The notes: generated by a model from the sequence alone, not told the origin. Shown: positions 1 through 5,731, counted from the stretch's first letter. The stretch: 8,262 nucleotides of DNA from Deltaproteobacteria bacterium (GCA_031279155.1 JAITJB010000234.1:1-8262); one strand, 5' to 3'. Made by a program: numbers and translations.

Positions 1-1428
1 CAGGGCCAGCCCGTAGTTATGAACAATGAAACCACAATCACGCTCGATCTGCCTCAGTGGGATCGTCAGACCATAGCTGGCGGCTTTGAGCTAAGGGATG
101 TAACGAGCTTTCTTCAAAAAGTCAAATTAGATCTCTATTACCAAAACCTTAAGAAGGATTTTTACAACAATATCTATGTCCACAACTGGCAAGGCGCAGC
201 CATAGTCGATGTCAGTACTGACGTCCATACTCTTAACGATCAAAATAGCTTTGGCGGCGTCCTTCAGACCGACTGGTCCTTAGGCGATCACCACCTTATT
301 GTTGGGGCTGATTTTAACCGTGACGATCTCGACGCCTTAGACGATCGCCCGGGCGGCTATAGTCTTATTAAAATGGGAAATATGGTAATGCAGACGCCCA
401 TCGCCGCTTCAGCCTACTCCTACCGGGCTGTCCAGGACAACCTCGGGGTTTTCGCCCAAGATGAATGGACCATTTCCGATGATCTTACGGCCACCTTGGG
501 TATCAGGGAGACCTGGGTGACCTCGGAGCTAAAAGATAACGGCAACAATCCCAACCTCCCGCCGGGCCGCAAAATATCTGACTCCAAACCTGTTGGAAAT
601 GTCGGTCTAGTCTACTCAGGCTTTGGCTCAGTATCTCTACGGGCCTTGTGGAGTCAAGGTTACCGCTTCCCGCCTTTAAACGCCTTGTACTTTGGTACCG
701 TCCACGGCTCGTCCAGCGCCACCCTACCTAACCCCGACCTCGAGCCTGAGACTTCAAATAGTTACGAATTAGGCGTTCGCTTCGATGACGGAGGCCTAAG
801 TTTTGACATCGGGATCTTTGCCAACCAGGCTAAGAACTACATCACCACGCAGCCTATTGAAGGCGGCAACAATCAATACGTCAACGCCGATCAAGCTCAG
901 ACCATTGGCCTGGAATTGGGCTTAGCCTACAACATCCCCTCAACAGGCCTAACCCCGTACACGACCGCCACCTTCCTGCGCCGCAAGATTACCAACACCA
1001 TTACGGCCAGCCGAAGAAATGGGACTTCCTCTCAAGTCACATACTCGACCTACGACGTGGGACAGCCTTCCTTATGGGGCCGAGTTGGTATAAAATACGA
1101 AAAAGATTTTGAGAACTCCTTTGTCTTCTTGTCAGATGTCTACATGGATTGGGCTGTTAAATCCCAAGAATACTACTACGATTCCAGCTTTATCCATGAT
1201 TTTAACGGTACTGGCGTCCAAAGCACCTTTGATTACGGTTTTGTCACCGATGAGTATCCGGCCTGGACCACCCTTAATCTCTCGCTAGGGCTTAAGTGGG
1301 GAACCAATCACCGCTGGAACGCTACCTTAGGCCTCAGAAACATCTTTGACCGCGAATACCGGATCGCTACCAATACGATCGTTGAAAGCGGCTTCCACAT
1401 TGTGGCGGGAATAGGTTTTGAATTCTGA
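1..1428 (+). CDS. TonB-dependent outer-membrane receptor, C-terminal part (5' end outside window)
   Basis: The reading frame is open from base 1, so the ATG at 19 is internal and the true start lies upstream. The visible 475 residues are beta-barrel: alternating polar/hydrophobic strands, the family hallmark NPDLEPETSNSYELGVR (bases 730-780), a late NIFDREYR segment and a C-terminal phenylalanine (GIGFEF), the usual outer-membrane assembly signal. Receptors of this family are usually 600-800 residues, so the TonB box, plug domain and first strands are missing from view. The protein should import a scarce ligand such as a siderophore, heme or cobalamin using TonB energy; the ligand is not readable from the barrel. 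The stop codon overlaps the start of the ECF S-component gene, so both are probably one transcript. No internal frameshift is seen. The family call is firm; the substrate is unknown. Confidence 0.93.
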   Translation, partial: QGQPVVMNNETTITLDLPQWDRQTIAGGFELRDVTSFLQKVKLDLYYQNLKKDFYNNIYVHNWQGAAIVDVSTDVHTLNDQNSFGGVLQTDWSLGDHHLIVGADFNRDDLDALDDRPGGYSLIKMGNMVMQTPIAASAYSYRAVQDNLGVFAQDEWTISDDLTATLGIRETWVTSELKDNGNNPNLPPGRKISDSKPVGNVGLVYSGFGSVSLRALWSQGYRFPPLNALYFGTVHGSSSATLPNPDLEPETSNSYELGVRFDDGGLSFDIGIFANQAKNYITTQPIEGGNNQYVNADQAQTIGLELGLAYNIPSTGLTPYTTATFLRRKITNTITASRRNGTSSQVTYSTYDVGQPSLWGRVGIKYEKDFENSFVFLSDVYMDWAVKSQEYYYDSSFIHDFNGTGVQSTFDYGFVTDEYPAWTTLNLSLGLKWGTNHRWNATLGLRNIFDREYRIATNTIVESGFHIVAGIGFEF

Positions 1429-2044
1429 TATAACCACCTCTGATGGCTCTGGCGCCCAAGTTTCTGGCGCCAAGCCATCATTAAAAAACCGCTTGTCGGC
1501 TTTATTAGACGGTCGTGGGTTATTTAAAACCCACGAACTTGTAACCATTGGGCTCTTTGCCGCTGGCTCGAGAGCCGCCTCTTTAACGGTGGCTCTCGTA
1601 GGCGGCGGCATGAACCCGGTAACCATGATCATCAGGAGCGCCGTTCATTCGGCTCTCCTGTTGGTCCTTTTAGCCAAGGTCCCTAGGACCGGGGCTCTGA
1701 CCATGGCCACCTTGGTTGGGGGACTGTTGTCCTTCTTTCTCTTGGGTCAGGCCATGATGACCTTACCGATGGTCATTATAGTCACCGCCCTAACCGAAGT
1801 CTTCATCAAAGTCTTGGGCGGGCTTGAGCGCCGGCCTAATTTAGGCATCTTAGCCATTATAATTTCAGAATTATTAACCCGGGTTATTAACATCGCTTTA
1901 GGTCTCGTTACTTTCCGCGAGCAGCCAGGCTTGATCATTATGGTGGCCTTCATTTCAGCCTTCAGCTACCTAGGCATTATCCTAGGCCTCTTTGGCGGCA
2001 AAAAAATGATCAAGGAGCTTCGACATGCCGGGCTTATCGCGTAA
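1418..2044 (+). CDS. ECF transporter S component, MptD/Trep_Strep family
   Basis: Predicted inner-membrane substrate-binding subunit of an energy-coupling factor importer. The 208-residue product has a polar N-terminus of about 37 residues and then roughly six hydrophobic segments (about 40-62, 70-87, 95-110, 113-131, 141-164, 171-192). The stretch FKTHELVTIGLFAAGSR, then NPVTM and a glycine-rich second half, fits the MptD/Trep_Strep family, whose substrates are poorly defined. The chosen start is TTG at 1418, inside the receptor gene (11-nt overlap), with a modest Shine-Dalgarno-like GCGGGA at 1405-1410. A later in-frame TTG at 1493 would remove the odd polar extension but has no ribosome-binding site. 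Genes for the T and ATPase partners follow directly, so this is a dedicated (group I) ECF set. The S-component role is well supported by context, the family name moderately. Confidence 0.8.
   Translation: MNSDITTSDGSGAQVSGAKPSLKNRLSALLDGRGLFKTHELVTIGLFAAGSRAASLTVALVGGGMNPVTMIIRSAVHSALLLVLLAKVPRTGALTMATLVGGLLSFFLLGQAMMTLPMVIIVTALTEVFIKVLGGLERRPNLGILAIIISELLTRVINIALGLVTFREQPGLIIMVAFISAFSYLGIILGLFGGKKMIKELRHAGLIA
1442..1479 (+). repeat. Bulged inverted repeat just after the receptor stop codon
   Basis: Arms GATGGCTCTGGCGCC (1442-1456) and GGCGCCAAGCCATC (1466-1479) pair over 14 bp with one bulged base and a 9-nt loop. The repeat starts 13 nt after the receptor stop and lies within the first codons of the S-component gene. 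It is followed by A-rich sequence, not a T-run, so it is not an intrinsic terminator. It could stabilise the receptor mRNA 3' end or reduce translation of the S component; neither role is shown. Confidence 0.55.
1513..1536 (+). repeat. Perfect 9-bp inverted repeat within the S-component gene
   Basis: TCGTGGGTT (1513-1521) and AACCCACGA (1528-1536) are exact reverse complements around a 6-nt AT loop. This is the second of three successive hairpins (1442-1479, 1513-1536, 1569-1598) in the first 180 nt of the S-component gene. It may be RNA structure, or chance within coding sequence. Confidence 0.4.
1569..1598 (+). repeat. Perfect 8-bp inverted repeat within the S-component gene
   Basis: CGAGAGCC (1569-1576) and GGCTCTCG (1591-1598) pair exactly around a 14-nt loop. 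A competing pairing of GCCGCCT (1574-1580) with AGGCGGC (1600-1606) overlaps it, so two alternative folds are possible. It is the third hairpin of the cluster at the 5' end of this gene, and no function can be assigned. Confidence 0.3.
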
Positions 2045-2780
2045 ATTTAGATCTTCGGCTACTAACCGCTTAAATCTCGCCCCTGAAACCAGGCTACTTT
2101 TGACCTTTTTGGCATCACTATTTTCGCTTATCTTTTCTAGCGGCCTTTCTTTGGGCATACTGGCCTTAGTTTCAGCCGTCTACATGCTCCTTGAGGTCCG
2201 GCCCAAAGCGGTTATCATAGTCTACCTGGCTTTTGCCGTCATGGCGGCTATTGCCTTATCGTGCTTAAAGATCATTTCTCTTTTTGTACCGGTCATGAGA
2301 GAGCAGCCTTTGAGCGCAGCTTTTCTGCCCTTTGTCCGCATGTCCATTAGTTTAAACGTCATCTTGCCCTTGGCTTTAAACTCCAAGCTCTCAGAACTAG
2401 CCAACACCTTAGGCCGTTTAAAATTTCCGGGGATAATTAAGCTGCCTTTAATTATCACCATCAGGTTTATCCCAACCTTTTTTAACGATCTTCAGCTCCT
2501 ACGCGAGGCGGTGGCCATACGGTTTAGGGGCCTCTCTGGCCCCCTTTTCTGGCTGCGCCATCCCTTACTTTTGTGGCGGGTCTTTTTTATGCCCTTAGTC
2601 GTCCGCCTGATACGATCTGCCGACGATCTGGCCATCGCAGCTGAGCTCAAGGGCTTAAGCGCTTCCACGGACTTTGGCGGCGGGAAGATCCTCTTAGCCA
2701 ACTCAGACAAAATCGCCCTTTGCCTAACTACTATCAGTATCAGCATGGCCTATATGGCCGGGCAGCTCTCTGCCCTGTAA
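2025..2780 (+). CDS. ECF transporter transmembrane (T) component, EcfT/CbiQ family
   Basis: Predicted inner-membrane scaffold that couples ATP hydrolysis to toppling of the S component. The 251-residue product has hydrophobic segments near 22-56, 62-90, 105-118, 140-152, 183-197 and 231-248. Before the last segment is a cytoplasmic section with the two expected coupling motifs: EAVAIRFRG (161-169) and IAAELKG (204-210). The family normally has Ala-Arg-Gly at both; here the first reads FRG and the second LKG, a conservative change of the arginine. The ATG at 2025 has an AAGGAG at 2012-2017 with 7-nt spacing and overlaps the S-component end by 20 nt, which suggests translational coupling. The length is normal for EcfT. 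Position between S and ATPase genes supports the call. Confidence 0.87.
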   Translation: MPGLSRKFRSSATNRLNLAPETRLLLTFLASLFSLIFSSGLSLGILALVSAVYMLLEVRPKAVIIVYLAFAVMAAIALSCLKIISLFVPVMREQPLSAAFLPFVRMSISLNVILPLALNSKLSELANTLGRLKFPGIIKLPLIITIRFIPTFFNDLQLLREAVAIRFRGLSGPLFWLRHPLLLWRVFFMPLVVRLIRSADDLAIAAELKGLSASTDFGGGKILLANSDKIALCLTTISISMAYMAGQLSAL

Positions 2781-2788
2781 GCTAAAAT

Positions 2789-4180
2789 ATGCTTAAAGTC
2801 CAATCCTTAACCTTTACCCACGCGGCCAGTAACCTCCCAGCTGTTATCGACGCCAATTTTGAGCTCGAGCCCGGGCGAGCCCTCCTGGTCACCGGTCCCA
2901 GCGGCGGCGGCAAAAGCACTCTCCTCTCTCTTCTGGCCGGCTTAGCCCCGGGCTTTTTAAAGGGCAAACTCACCGGCTCCATCGTTTTAGATGGCCGCTC
3001 TCCTCAGGACCCGGGCCTTTGGGCCGAAAATGTTGGCCTCATGACCCAAAACCCTGAGAGCCAATTTTTAGCCGGTAGCGTCCTAGATGAGATCTACCTA
3101 ACCCTGCGCTGCCGGGGTAAGACCGGCCCGCAGGCTCAGCAGGCCGCCGAAGAGAGGCTTTCGGCCTTGGGCATAAGCGACATACGCGATCAAAGCGTCT
3201 TTAAGCTATCAGAGGGTCAAAAGCAAAAAGTCATCTTAGCCGCCTTAACGGCCCTAAAACCCAAGGTCCTTCTTTTGGACGAGCCTAGCGCCAATCTCGA
3301 CCCTGAGGCTCTGGTATCTCTTTCCCAAACCCTTAAGATGCTCGTAAGCGAAGGCCTAAGCCTTATTATTGCCGATCACAGGCTTGCTTGGCTTAGGCCA
3401 GTCTGCCAAGATATATTAGTTTTAAATAATGGCCAAACTGTCTACCGTGGCGGCTTTTCTCCCCTAGAAGATGATAATTTCCGATCTCATTTAGGTTTAA
3501 GAGCCGTAACCTTATCAAGTTTTGATAATCTACCCAAAGCCCCCATGGGGTCTGGCCCCGGGGTATGGGTCGATAACCTTACCTTTAGCTATCGAGGCGG
3601 ACCGCCTATTTTAGAAGATCTAAACTTAAGGGTCGATTACGATAAGGTCACAGCCGTAGTAGGTCCCAGCGGCCGGGGTAAAACCACGGTGGCTAGAGTG
3701 ATGTGCGGCTTAGAAAAACCCCAAAGTGGGAGAGTCGTCTTTCAAGACGCCCCTCTCAAAGAAGCTTACGGGACGGTAGTACTGCAAAATACCGATCATC
3801 AACTCTACATGCCCAAGGTCTCTAGTGAAATCGATCTGGCCTTAGCCCCTGGAAAAAAATCTAGACCCACCCCAACGCCTAAGGCCCTGGAAATTCTAGA
3901 AGCTTACGGTTTGTGCCATCTGGCCGATCGCCATCCCCAATCGCTCTCTGGCGGCGAAAAACAGCGCTTAGCCGTGGCCGTGGGTTTAGCGCGCCCCACC
4001 AAGCTCTTAGTTCTTGATGAGCCCACTTCCGGTCTCGATGGGCTAAACCTTAAGCTCATGAGTAATCAGATAAATTTAGCGGCCCAGAGAGGCACTGCCG
4101 TTATGGTCATCACCCATGATAGCGAGCTGGTTAACCTTGCGGCCAATCAGGTTTTCGATATGGGCCCGAGTCCGAGTTAA
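2789..4180 (+). CDS. ECF transporter ATPase with two fused ABC domains (A-A')
   Basis: Cytoplasmic ATPase powering the ECF importer. Two complete nucleotide-binding domains are joined in 463 residues, replacing the usual separate EcfA and EcfA' proteins. Domain 1: Walker A GPSGGGKST (36-44), Q-loop Q87, signature LSEGQKQK (140-147), Walker B LLLDEPSANLD (161-171), switch His197. Domain 2: Walker A GPSGRGKTT (292-300), Q-loop Q333, signature LSGGEKQR (386-393), Walker B LLVLDEPTSGLD (406-417), switch His443. All catalytic motifs are present in both halves. The first signature has Glu in place of the first Gly of LSGGQ, a mild departure. A region of about 30 residues around 228-258 links the domains. 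The ATG lies 8 nt after the T-component stop with no clear Shine-Dalgarno sequence, so translation is probably coupled to the preceding gene. Duplicated ATPases of this kind are typical of dedicated ECF systems. Confidence 0.9.
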   Translation: MLKVQSLTFTHAASNLPAVIDANFELEPGRALLVTGPSGGGKSTLLSLLAGLAPGFLKGKLTGSIVLDGRSPQDPGLWAENVGLMTQNPESQFLAGSVLDEIYLTLRCRGKTGPQAQQAAEERLSALGISDIRDQSVFKLSEGQKQKVILAALTALKPKVLLLDEPSANLDPEALVSLSQTLKMLVSEGLSLIIADHRLAWLRPVCQDILVLNNGQTVYRGGFSPLEDDNFRSHLGLRAVTLSSFDNLPKAPMGSGPGVWVDNLTFSYRGGPPILEDLNLRVDYDKVTAVVGPSGRGKTTVARVMCGLEKPQSGRVVFQDAPLKEAYGTVVLQNTDHQLYMPKVSSEIDLALAPGKKSRPTPTPKALEILEAYGLCHLADRHPQSLSGGEKQRLAVAVGLARPTKLLVLDEPTSGLDGLNLKLMSNQINLAAQRGTAVMVITHDSELVNLAANQVFDMGPSPS

Positions 4181-4200
4181 TTTAGACAAACATAGCTAAG

Positions 4201-4220
4201 TATTAGTAAATATTAGTCAA
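4201..4220 (+). repeat. Two adjacent 10-bp direct repeats upstream of the flavodoxin gene
   Basis: TATTAGTAAA (4201-4210) is followed at once by TATTAGTCAA (4211-4220), with one mismatch and a spacing of one helical turn. They lie 91-110 nt before the flavodoxin start, in the gap after the ECF ATPase gene. Such phasing would suit a regulator binding site, but the sequence matches no operator that I recognise. Confidence 0.35.
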
Positions 4221-4233
4221 CTACGTCCCCATC

Positions 4234-4269
4234 TTAGCCCGGTAGCCAGATTGTTTTTACCTGGGCTAA
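4234..4269 (+). repeat. Bulged inverted repeat between the ECF ATPase and flavodoxin genes
   Basis: TTAGCCCGGTA (4234-4244) and TACCTGGGCTAA (4258-4269) pair over 11 bp with one bulged base and a 13-nt T-rich loop. No T-run follows the right arm, so it is a poor terminator. It overlaps the -35 region of a possible flavodoxin promoter, so it might be an operator or a processing hairpin. Confidence 0.4.
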
Positions 4270-4279
4270 TGCTTACAAG
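4251..4279 (+). promoter_or_regulatory. Possible sigma70-type promoter for the flavodoxin gene
   Basis: TTGTTT (4251-4256) and TACAAG (4274-4279) are separated by 17 bp, about 30 nt upstream of the flavodoxin ATG. Each hexamer matches the consensus at four of six positions. The gap has no clear terminator, so readthrough from the ECF operon is equally possible. Confidence 0.3.
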
Positions 4280-4300
4280 AATAAAATTATCCAAAAAAAA

Positions 4301-4304
4301 GAGG
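4301..4304 (+). promoter_or_regulatory. Ribosome-binding site that fixes the flavodoxin start
   Basis: GAGG lies 6 nt before the ATG at 4311, inside an A-rich then T-rich stretch. It favours 4311 over an in-frame TTG at 4251, which would add 20 residues that do not belong to the flavodoxin fold and lacks a comparable site. Confidence 0.6.
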
Positions 4305-4310
4305 TTTTTT

Positions 4311-4850
4311 ATGAGTAAAGTCCTGGTGGTTTATTCCAGCTTAACTGACAACACCAAAAAAGTGGCCGAAGCTATTTCGGCGGCTATCCCGGGCTCGGAA
4401 CTAGCTTCGGTCGATAAAACCGAGTTAGATGAGCTAAAAGATCTAAGCGGCTATGAGGCCATTATTGTTGGCTTTTGGGTAGATAAAGGCCGAGCTGACC
4501 CTAAGACCCTTAAATTTTTTGAAAAACTCAAAAACCAGACCACAGCCTTTTTCTTCACCCTAGGGGCCTATCCCGACACCAAACACGCTGATGACGTGGC
4601 TTCTTCCACCGAAAAATTACTAACCGAAGGCGGCAACAAGGTTTTAGGTCATTTCCGCTGCCAGGGCAAAGTTGATCCCAACCTTTTAGAGAAGATGAAA
4701 AAAATGCTGCCCCCCGATCACCCTCACTCCCAGATGACCCCGGAGCGCCAGGCCAGACTCGATGAGGCGGCTAAGCACCCCAATGAGGAAGATTTCCAAA
4801 AGGCCGCAGCCTTTGCCCGCGACACCTTAAGTAAAATCGCTAGCAAGTAG
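4311..4850 (+). CDS. Flavodoxin-domain protein (Flavodoxin_3-like)
   Basis: Predicted cytoplasmic FMN-binding electron carrier or reductase of 179 residues. The N-terminal strand MSKVLVVYSS leads into the phosphate-binding loop SSLTDNT (9-15). Two further loops expected at the flavin edge follow: GFWVDKGRAD (54-63) and TLGAYPD (83-89). The segment VLGHFRCQGKVDP (111-123) and a charged helical C-terminus (about 141-179) are seen in short flavodoxin-domain proteins of anaerobes, not in classical electron-transfer flavodoxins. It lies between a TonB/ECF uptake operon and a PPOX-family flavin protein. Related flavodoxin-like proteins accompany anaerobic heme or bilin reduction (HmuF, BilS), so reductive processing of an imported iron or tetrapyrrole ligand is one possible role; this is inference. 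The fold call is firm and the specific function unknown. Confidence 0.85.
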   Translation: MSKVLVVYSSLTDNTKKVAEAISAAIPGSELASVDKTELDELKDLSGYEAIIVGFWVDKGRADPKTLKFFEKLKNQTTAFFFTLGAYPDTKHADDVASSTEKLLTEGGNKVLGHFRCQGKVDPNLLEKMKKMLPPDHPHSQMTPERQARLDEAAKHPNEEDFQKAAAFARDTLSKIASK

Positions 4851-4868
4851 CCTTAGATATTTTAGATG

Positions 4869-4965
4869 GGCTAGCGAAGCACTGCTTTGCTTGGCTTTGC
4901 TTGGCTTTGCTAAGCTTGGCTTGGCTTCGCTTCGCTTAACTTGGCTTAGCTTAGCTTCGCTAGCC
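4869..4965 (+). repeat. Hairpin-capped pentanucleotide (GCTTN) repeat array
   Basis: This fills most of the 153-bp gap between the flavodoxin and PPOX genes. From 4884 to 4963 there are eight consecutive 10-bp units, each basically GCTTN twice (for example GCTTTGCTTG at 4884 and exactly again at 4894). The outermost 12 bp are a perfect inverted repeat: GGCTAGCGAAGC (4869-4880) against GCTTCGCTAGCC (4954-4965), the right arm lying within the last unit. No T-run follows, so it is not a typical terminator, and units are too short and uninterrupted for CRISPR. It ends 28 nt before the PPOX ribosome-binding site. Layout matches the 9-bp array at 6887-6968. Confidence 0.85.
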
Positions 4966-5003
4966 TAAAAAAGCCTAACCCACCCCTTTGGGCAGGAGAA
5001 ATC

Positions 5004-5462
5004 ATGCGGGCCATGAACGAAAGCGAAATCGATAAGGCAGTTAGTAGCCTTAAATGGGCCTCCATCATGACGGTCAGGGAAGATGGCCGGCCTTACGCCA
5101 TTGAGGCCACGCCTTTTATGATGGATGGCCAGATCTGTTTCATGATAAACCCTAACGGGACGACCAAAAAAAATCTCGATCACGCCGATAAGGTGCTCTT
5201 AAAATTTACGGCCACCAGTAAAGATCTGGATCACTGGCTAGGCGTATCGTGTCAGGGCACCGGAAAATTTATCCGCGATAGTAAAACTATCGGCGAAGGT
5301 TGGGCCCTCCTAGGTAAGGTCATGGGCGCCGACTACACGAAAGCCGCCGAAAAATTTATGGCTACCCCCGAGCGCTCGCCAATGCTGGCCGTTTCCATTA
5401 CCGAAAAAACCGGACGCTGTAGCGCATCAGCCGGGCAGGCTTTGCCCGATATTTTGGGCTAG
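5004..5462 (+). CDS. Pyridoxamine 5'-phosphate oxidase-family (split-barrel) flavin-binding protein
   Basis: Small cytoplasmic protein of 152 residues with the split-barrel pattern of the PPOX-like family. A short N-terminal helix is followed by strand ASIMTVREDGRPYAIEATPF (19-38), strand GQICFMINPNG (42-52), a TTKKNL turn (53-58) and strand KVLLKFTA (63-70). Proteins of this type usually bind FMN or another flavin as dimers, and a few act on heme (HugZ/HutZ) or nitro drugs (Nim); true pyridoxine oxidases are longer. The start at 5004 is chosen because AGGAG (4994-4998) is 5 nt away; the next ATG at 5013 is 14 nt away. It follows the flavodoxin gene after a repeat array, and a strong terminator lies about 130 nt after its stop. 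The fold is well supported and the substrate unknown. Confidence 0.8.
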   Translation: MRAMNESEIDKAVSSLKWASIMTVREDGRPYAIEATPFMMDGQICFMINPNGTTKKNLDHADKVLLKFTATSKDLDHWLGVSCQGTGKFIRDSKTIGEGWALLGKVMGADYTKAAEKFMATPERSPMLAVSITEKTGRCSASAGQALPDILG

Positions 5463-5475
5463 CCAACCATTTTTC

Positions 5476-5504
5476 TTGACAAGATAAATTTAGTCGCATA
5501 GAAT
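5476..5504 (+). promoter_or_regulatory. Near-consensus sigma70-type promoter
   Basis: TTGACA (5476-5481, perfect -35) and TAGAAT (5499-5504, five of six -10 positions) are separated by exactly 17 bp. This is the best promoter-like sequence in the window. It starts 14 nt after the PPOX stop, and a start site near 5510-5512 would give a transcript running straight into the terminator at 5595-5628. Confidence 0.65.
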
Positions 5505-5510
5505 TTTAAG

Positions 5511-5628
5511 TAAGAATTTTTTCCAAAGCCCAAAGCTTTTTCCTCTCTTTTTTAGAACTCACAATAGGCTACGGCTCGTCAGTTAATCCCTGAAGGCCGG
5601 ACAGTATGAACTGTCCGGCCTTTTTTTT
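5511..5628 (+). ncRNA. Candidate small RNA or terminated leader of about 115 nt
   Basis: The stretch is bounded by the 5476-5504 promoter and the intrinsic terminator at 5595-5628, and no convincing ORF lies inside. The RNA would start U-rich, then carry a small hairpin (TCAG at 5579-5582 with CTGA at 5590-5593) next to the terminator stem. It resembles no RNA family that I recognise; no thiamine, cobalamin or glycine riboswitch core is visible. It could be a free sRNA or a leader whose terminator controls the ABC operon 104 nt downstream. An upstream antiterminator complementary to the left terminator arm is not apparent, which favours an sRNA over attenuation. It could also simply be untranscribed spacer. 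Confidence 0.3.
5595..5628 (+). terminator. Strong intrinsic (Rho-independent) terminator
   Basis: A perfect 10-bp stem, GGCCGGACAG (5595-5604) with CTGTCCGGCC (5611-5620), closes a 6-nt loop and is followed by eight T residues (5621-5628). No A-run precedes it, so it should act on the + strand only. It ends transcription from the flavodoxin/PPOX genes, the candidate RNA at 5511, or both. Confidence 0.9.
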
Positions 5629-5699
5629 GTCTTGGTTAACTTTTTTTAAATTTTTGTCTTTGTAAACTTTTGTCTTTGTAATCTTTTATCTTGGGTAAT
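5625..5699 (+). repeat. Degenerate AT-rich 16-bp tandem repeats upstream of the ABC operon
   Basis: Four related 16-bp copies lie at 5625-5640, 5652-5667, 5668-5683 and 5684-5699, the last three directly adjacent. The middle pair read TTTTGTCTTTGTAAAC and TTTTGTCTTTGTAATC (one mismatch); the outer two are more diverged. An 11-bp T-rich insertion (5641-5651) separates the first two. They occupy the expected promoter region of the binding-protein gene, so they may be regulator sites or duplicated promoter elements. Confidence 0.65.
5654..5682 (+). promoter_or_regulatory. Possible promoter for the ABC transporter operon
   Basis: TTGTCT (5654-5659) and TGTAAT (5677-5682), 17 bp apart, lie about 50 nt before the binding-protein ATG and after the strong terminator, where a promoter is needed. 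The two elements sit in successive 16-bp repeat copies. The match is modest and the region is very AT-rich, so the exact site is uncertain. Confidence 0.3.
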
Positions 5700-5731
5700 T
5701 TTCCCAAAAAGGCGTCCGCCAAGGAGCTTTT

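Noticed and set aside
1327..2746. Minus-strand ORFs within the receptor, S- and T-component genes
   Set aside because: They are shadows of the coding frames, with no domain content or start signals.
4181..4250. Intrinsic terminator after the ECF ATPase gene
   Set aside because: The inverted repeat at 4234-4269 has no trailing T-run, so termination here is not supported.
4251..4310. Earlier TTG start for the flavodoxin gene
   Set aside because: The added 20 residues are not flavodoxin-like, and a good GAGG site precedes the ATG at 4311.
4181..4310. Fur box upstream of the flavodoxin gene
   Set aside because: No stretch resembles the GATAATGATAATCATTATC consensus beyond general AT-richness.
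4869..4965. CRISPR array or intrinsic terminator
   Set aside because: Units of 5/10 bp are directly adjacent with no spacers, and no T-run follows the capping inverted repeat.
5505..5594. Thiamine, cobalamin or other known riboswitch before the ABC operon
   Set aside because: No conserved core words of these families are visible, and no antiterminator complementary to the terminator stem was found.
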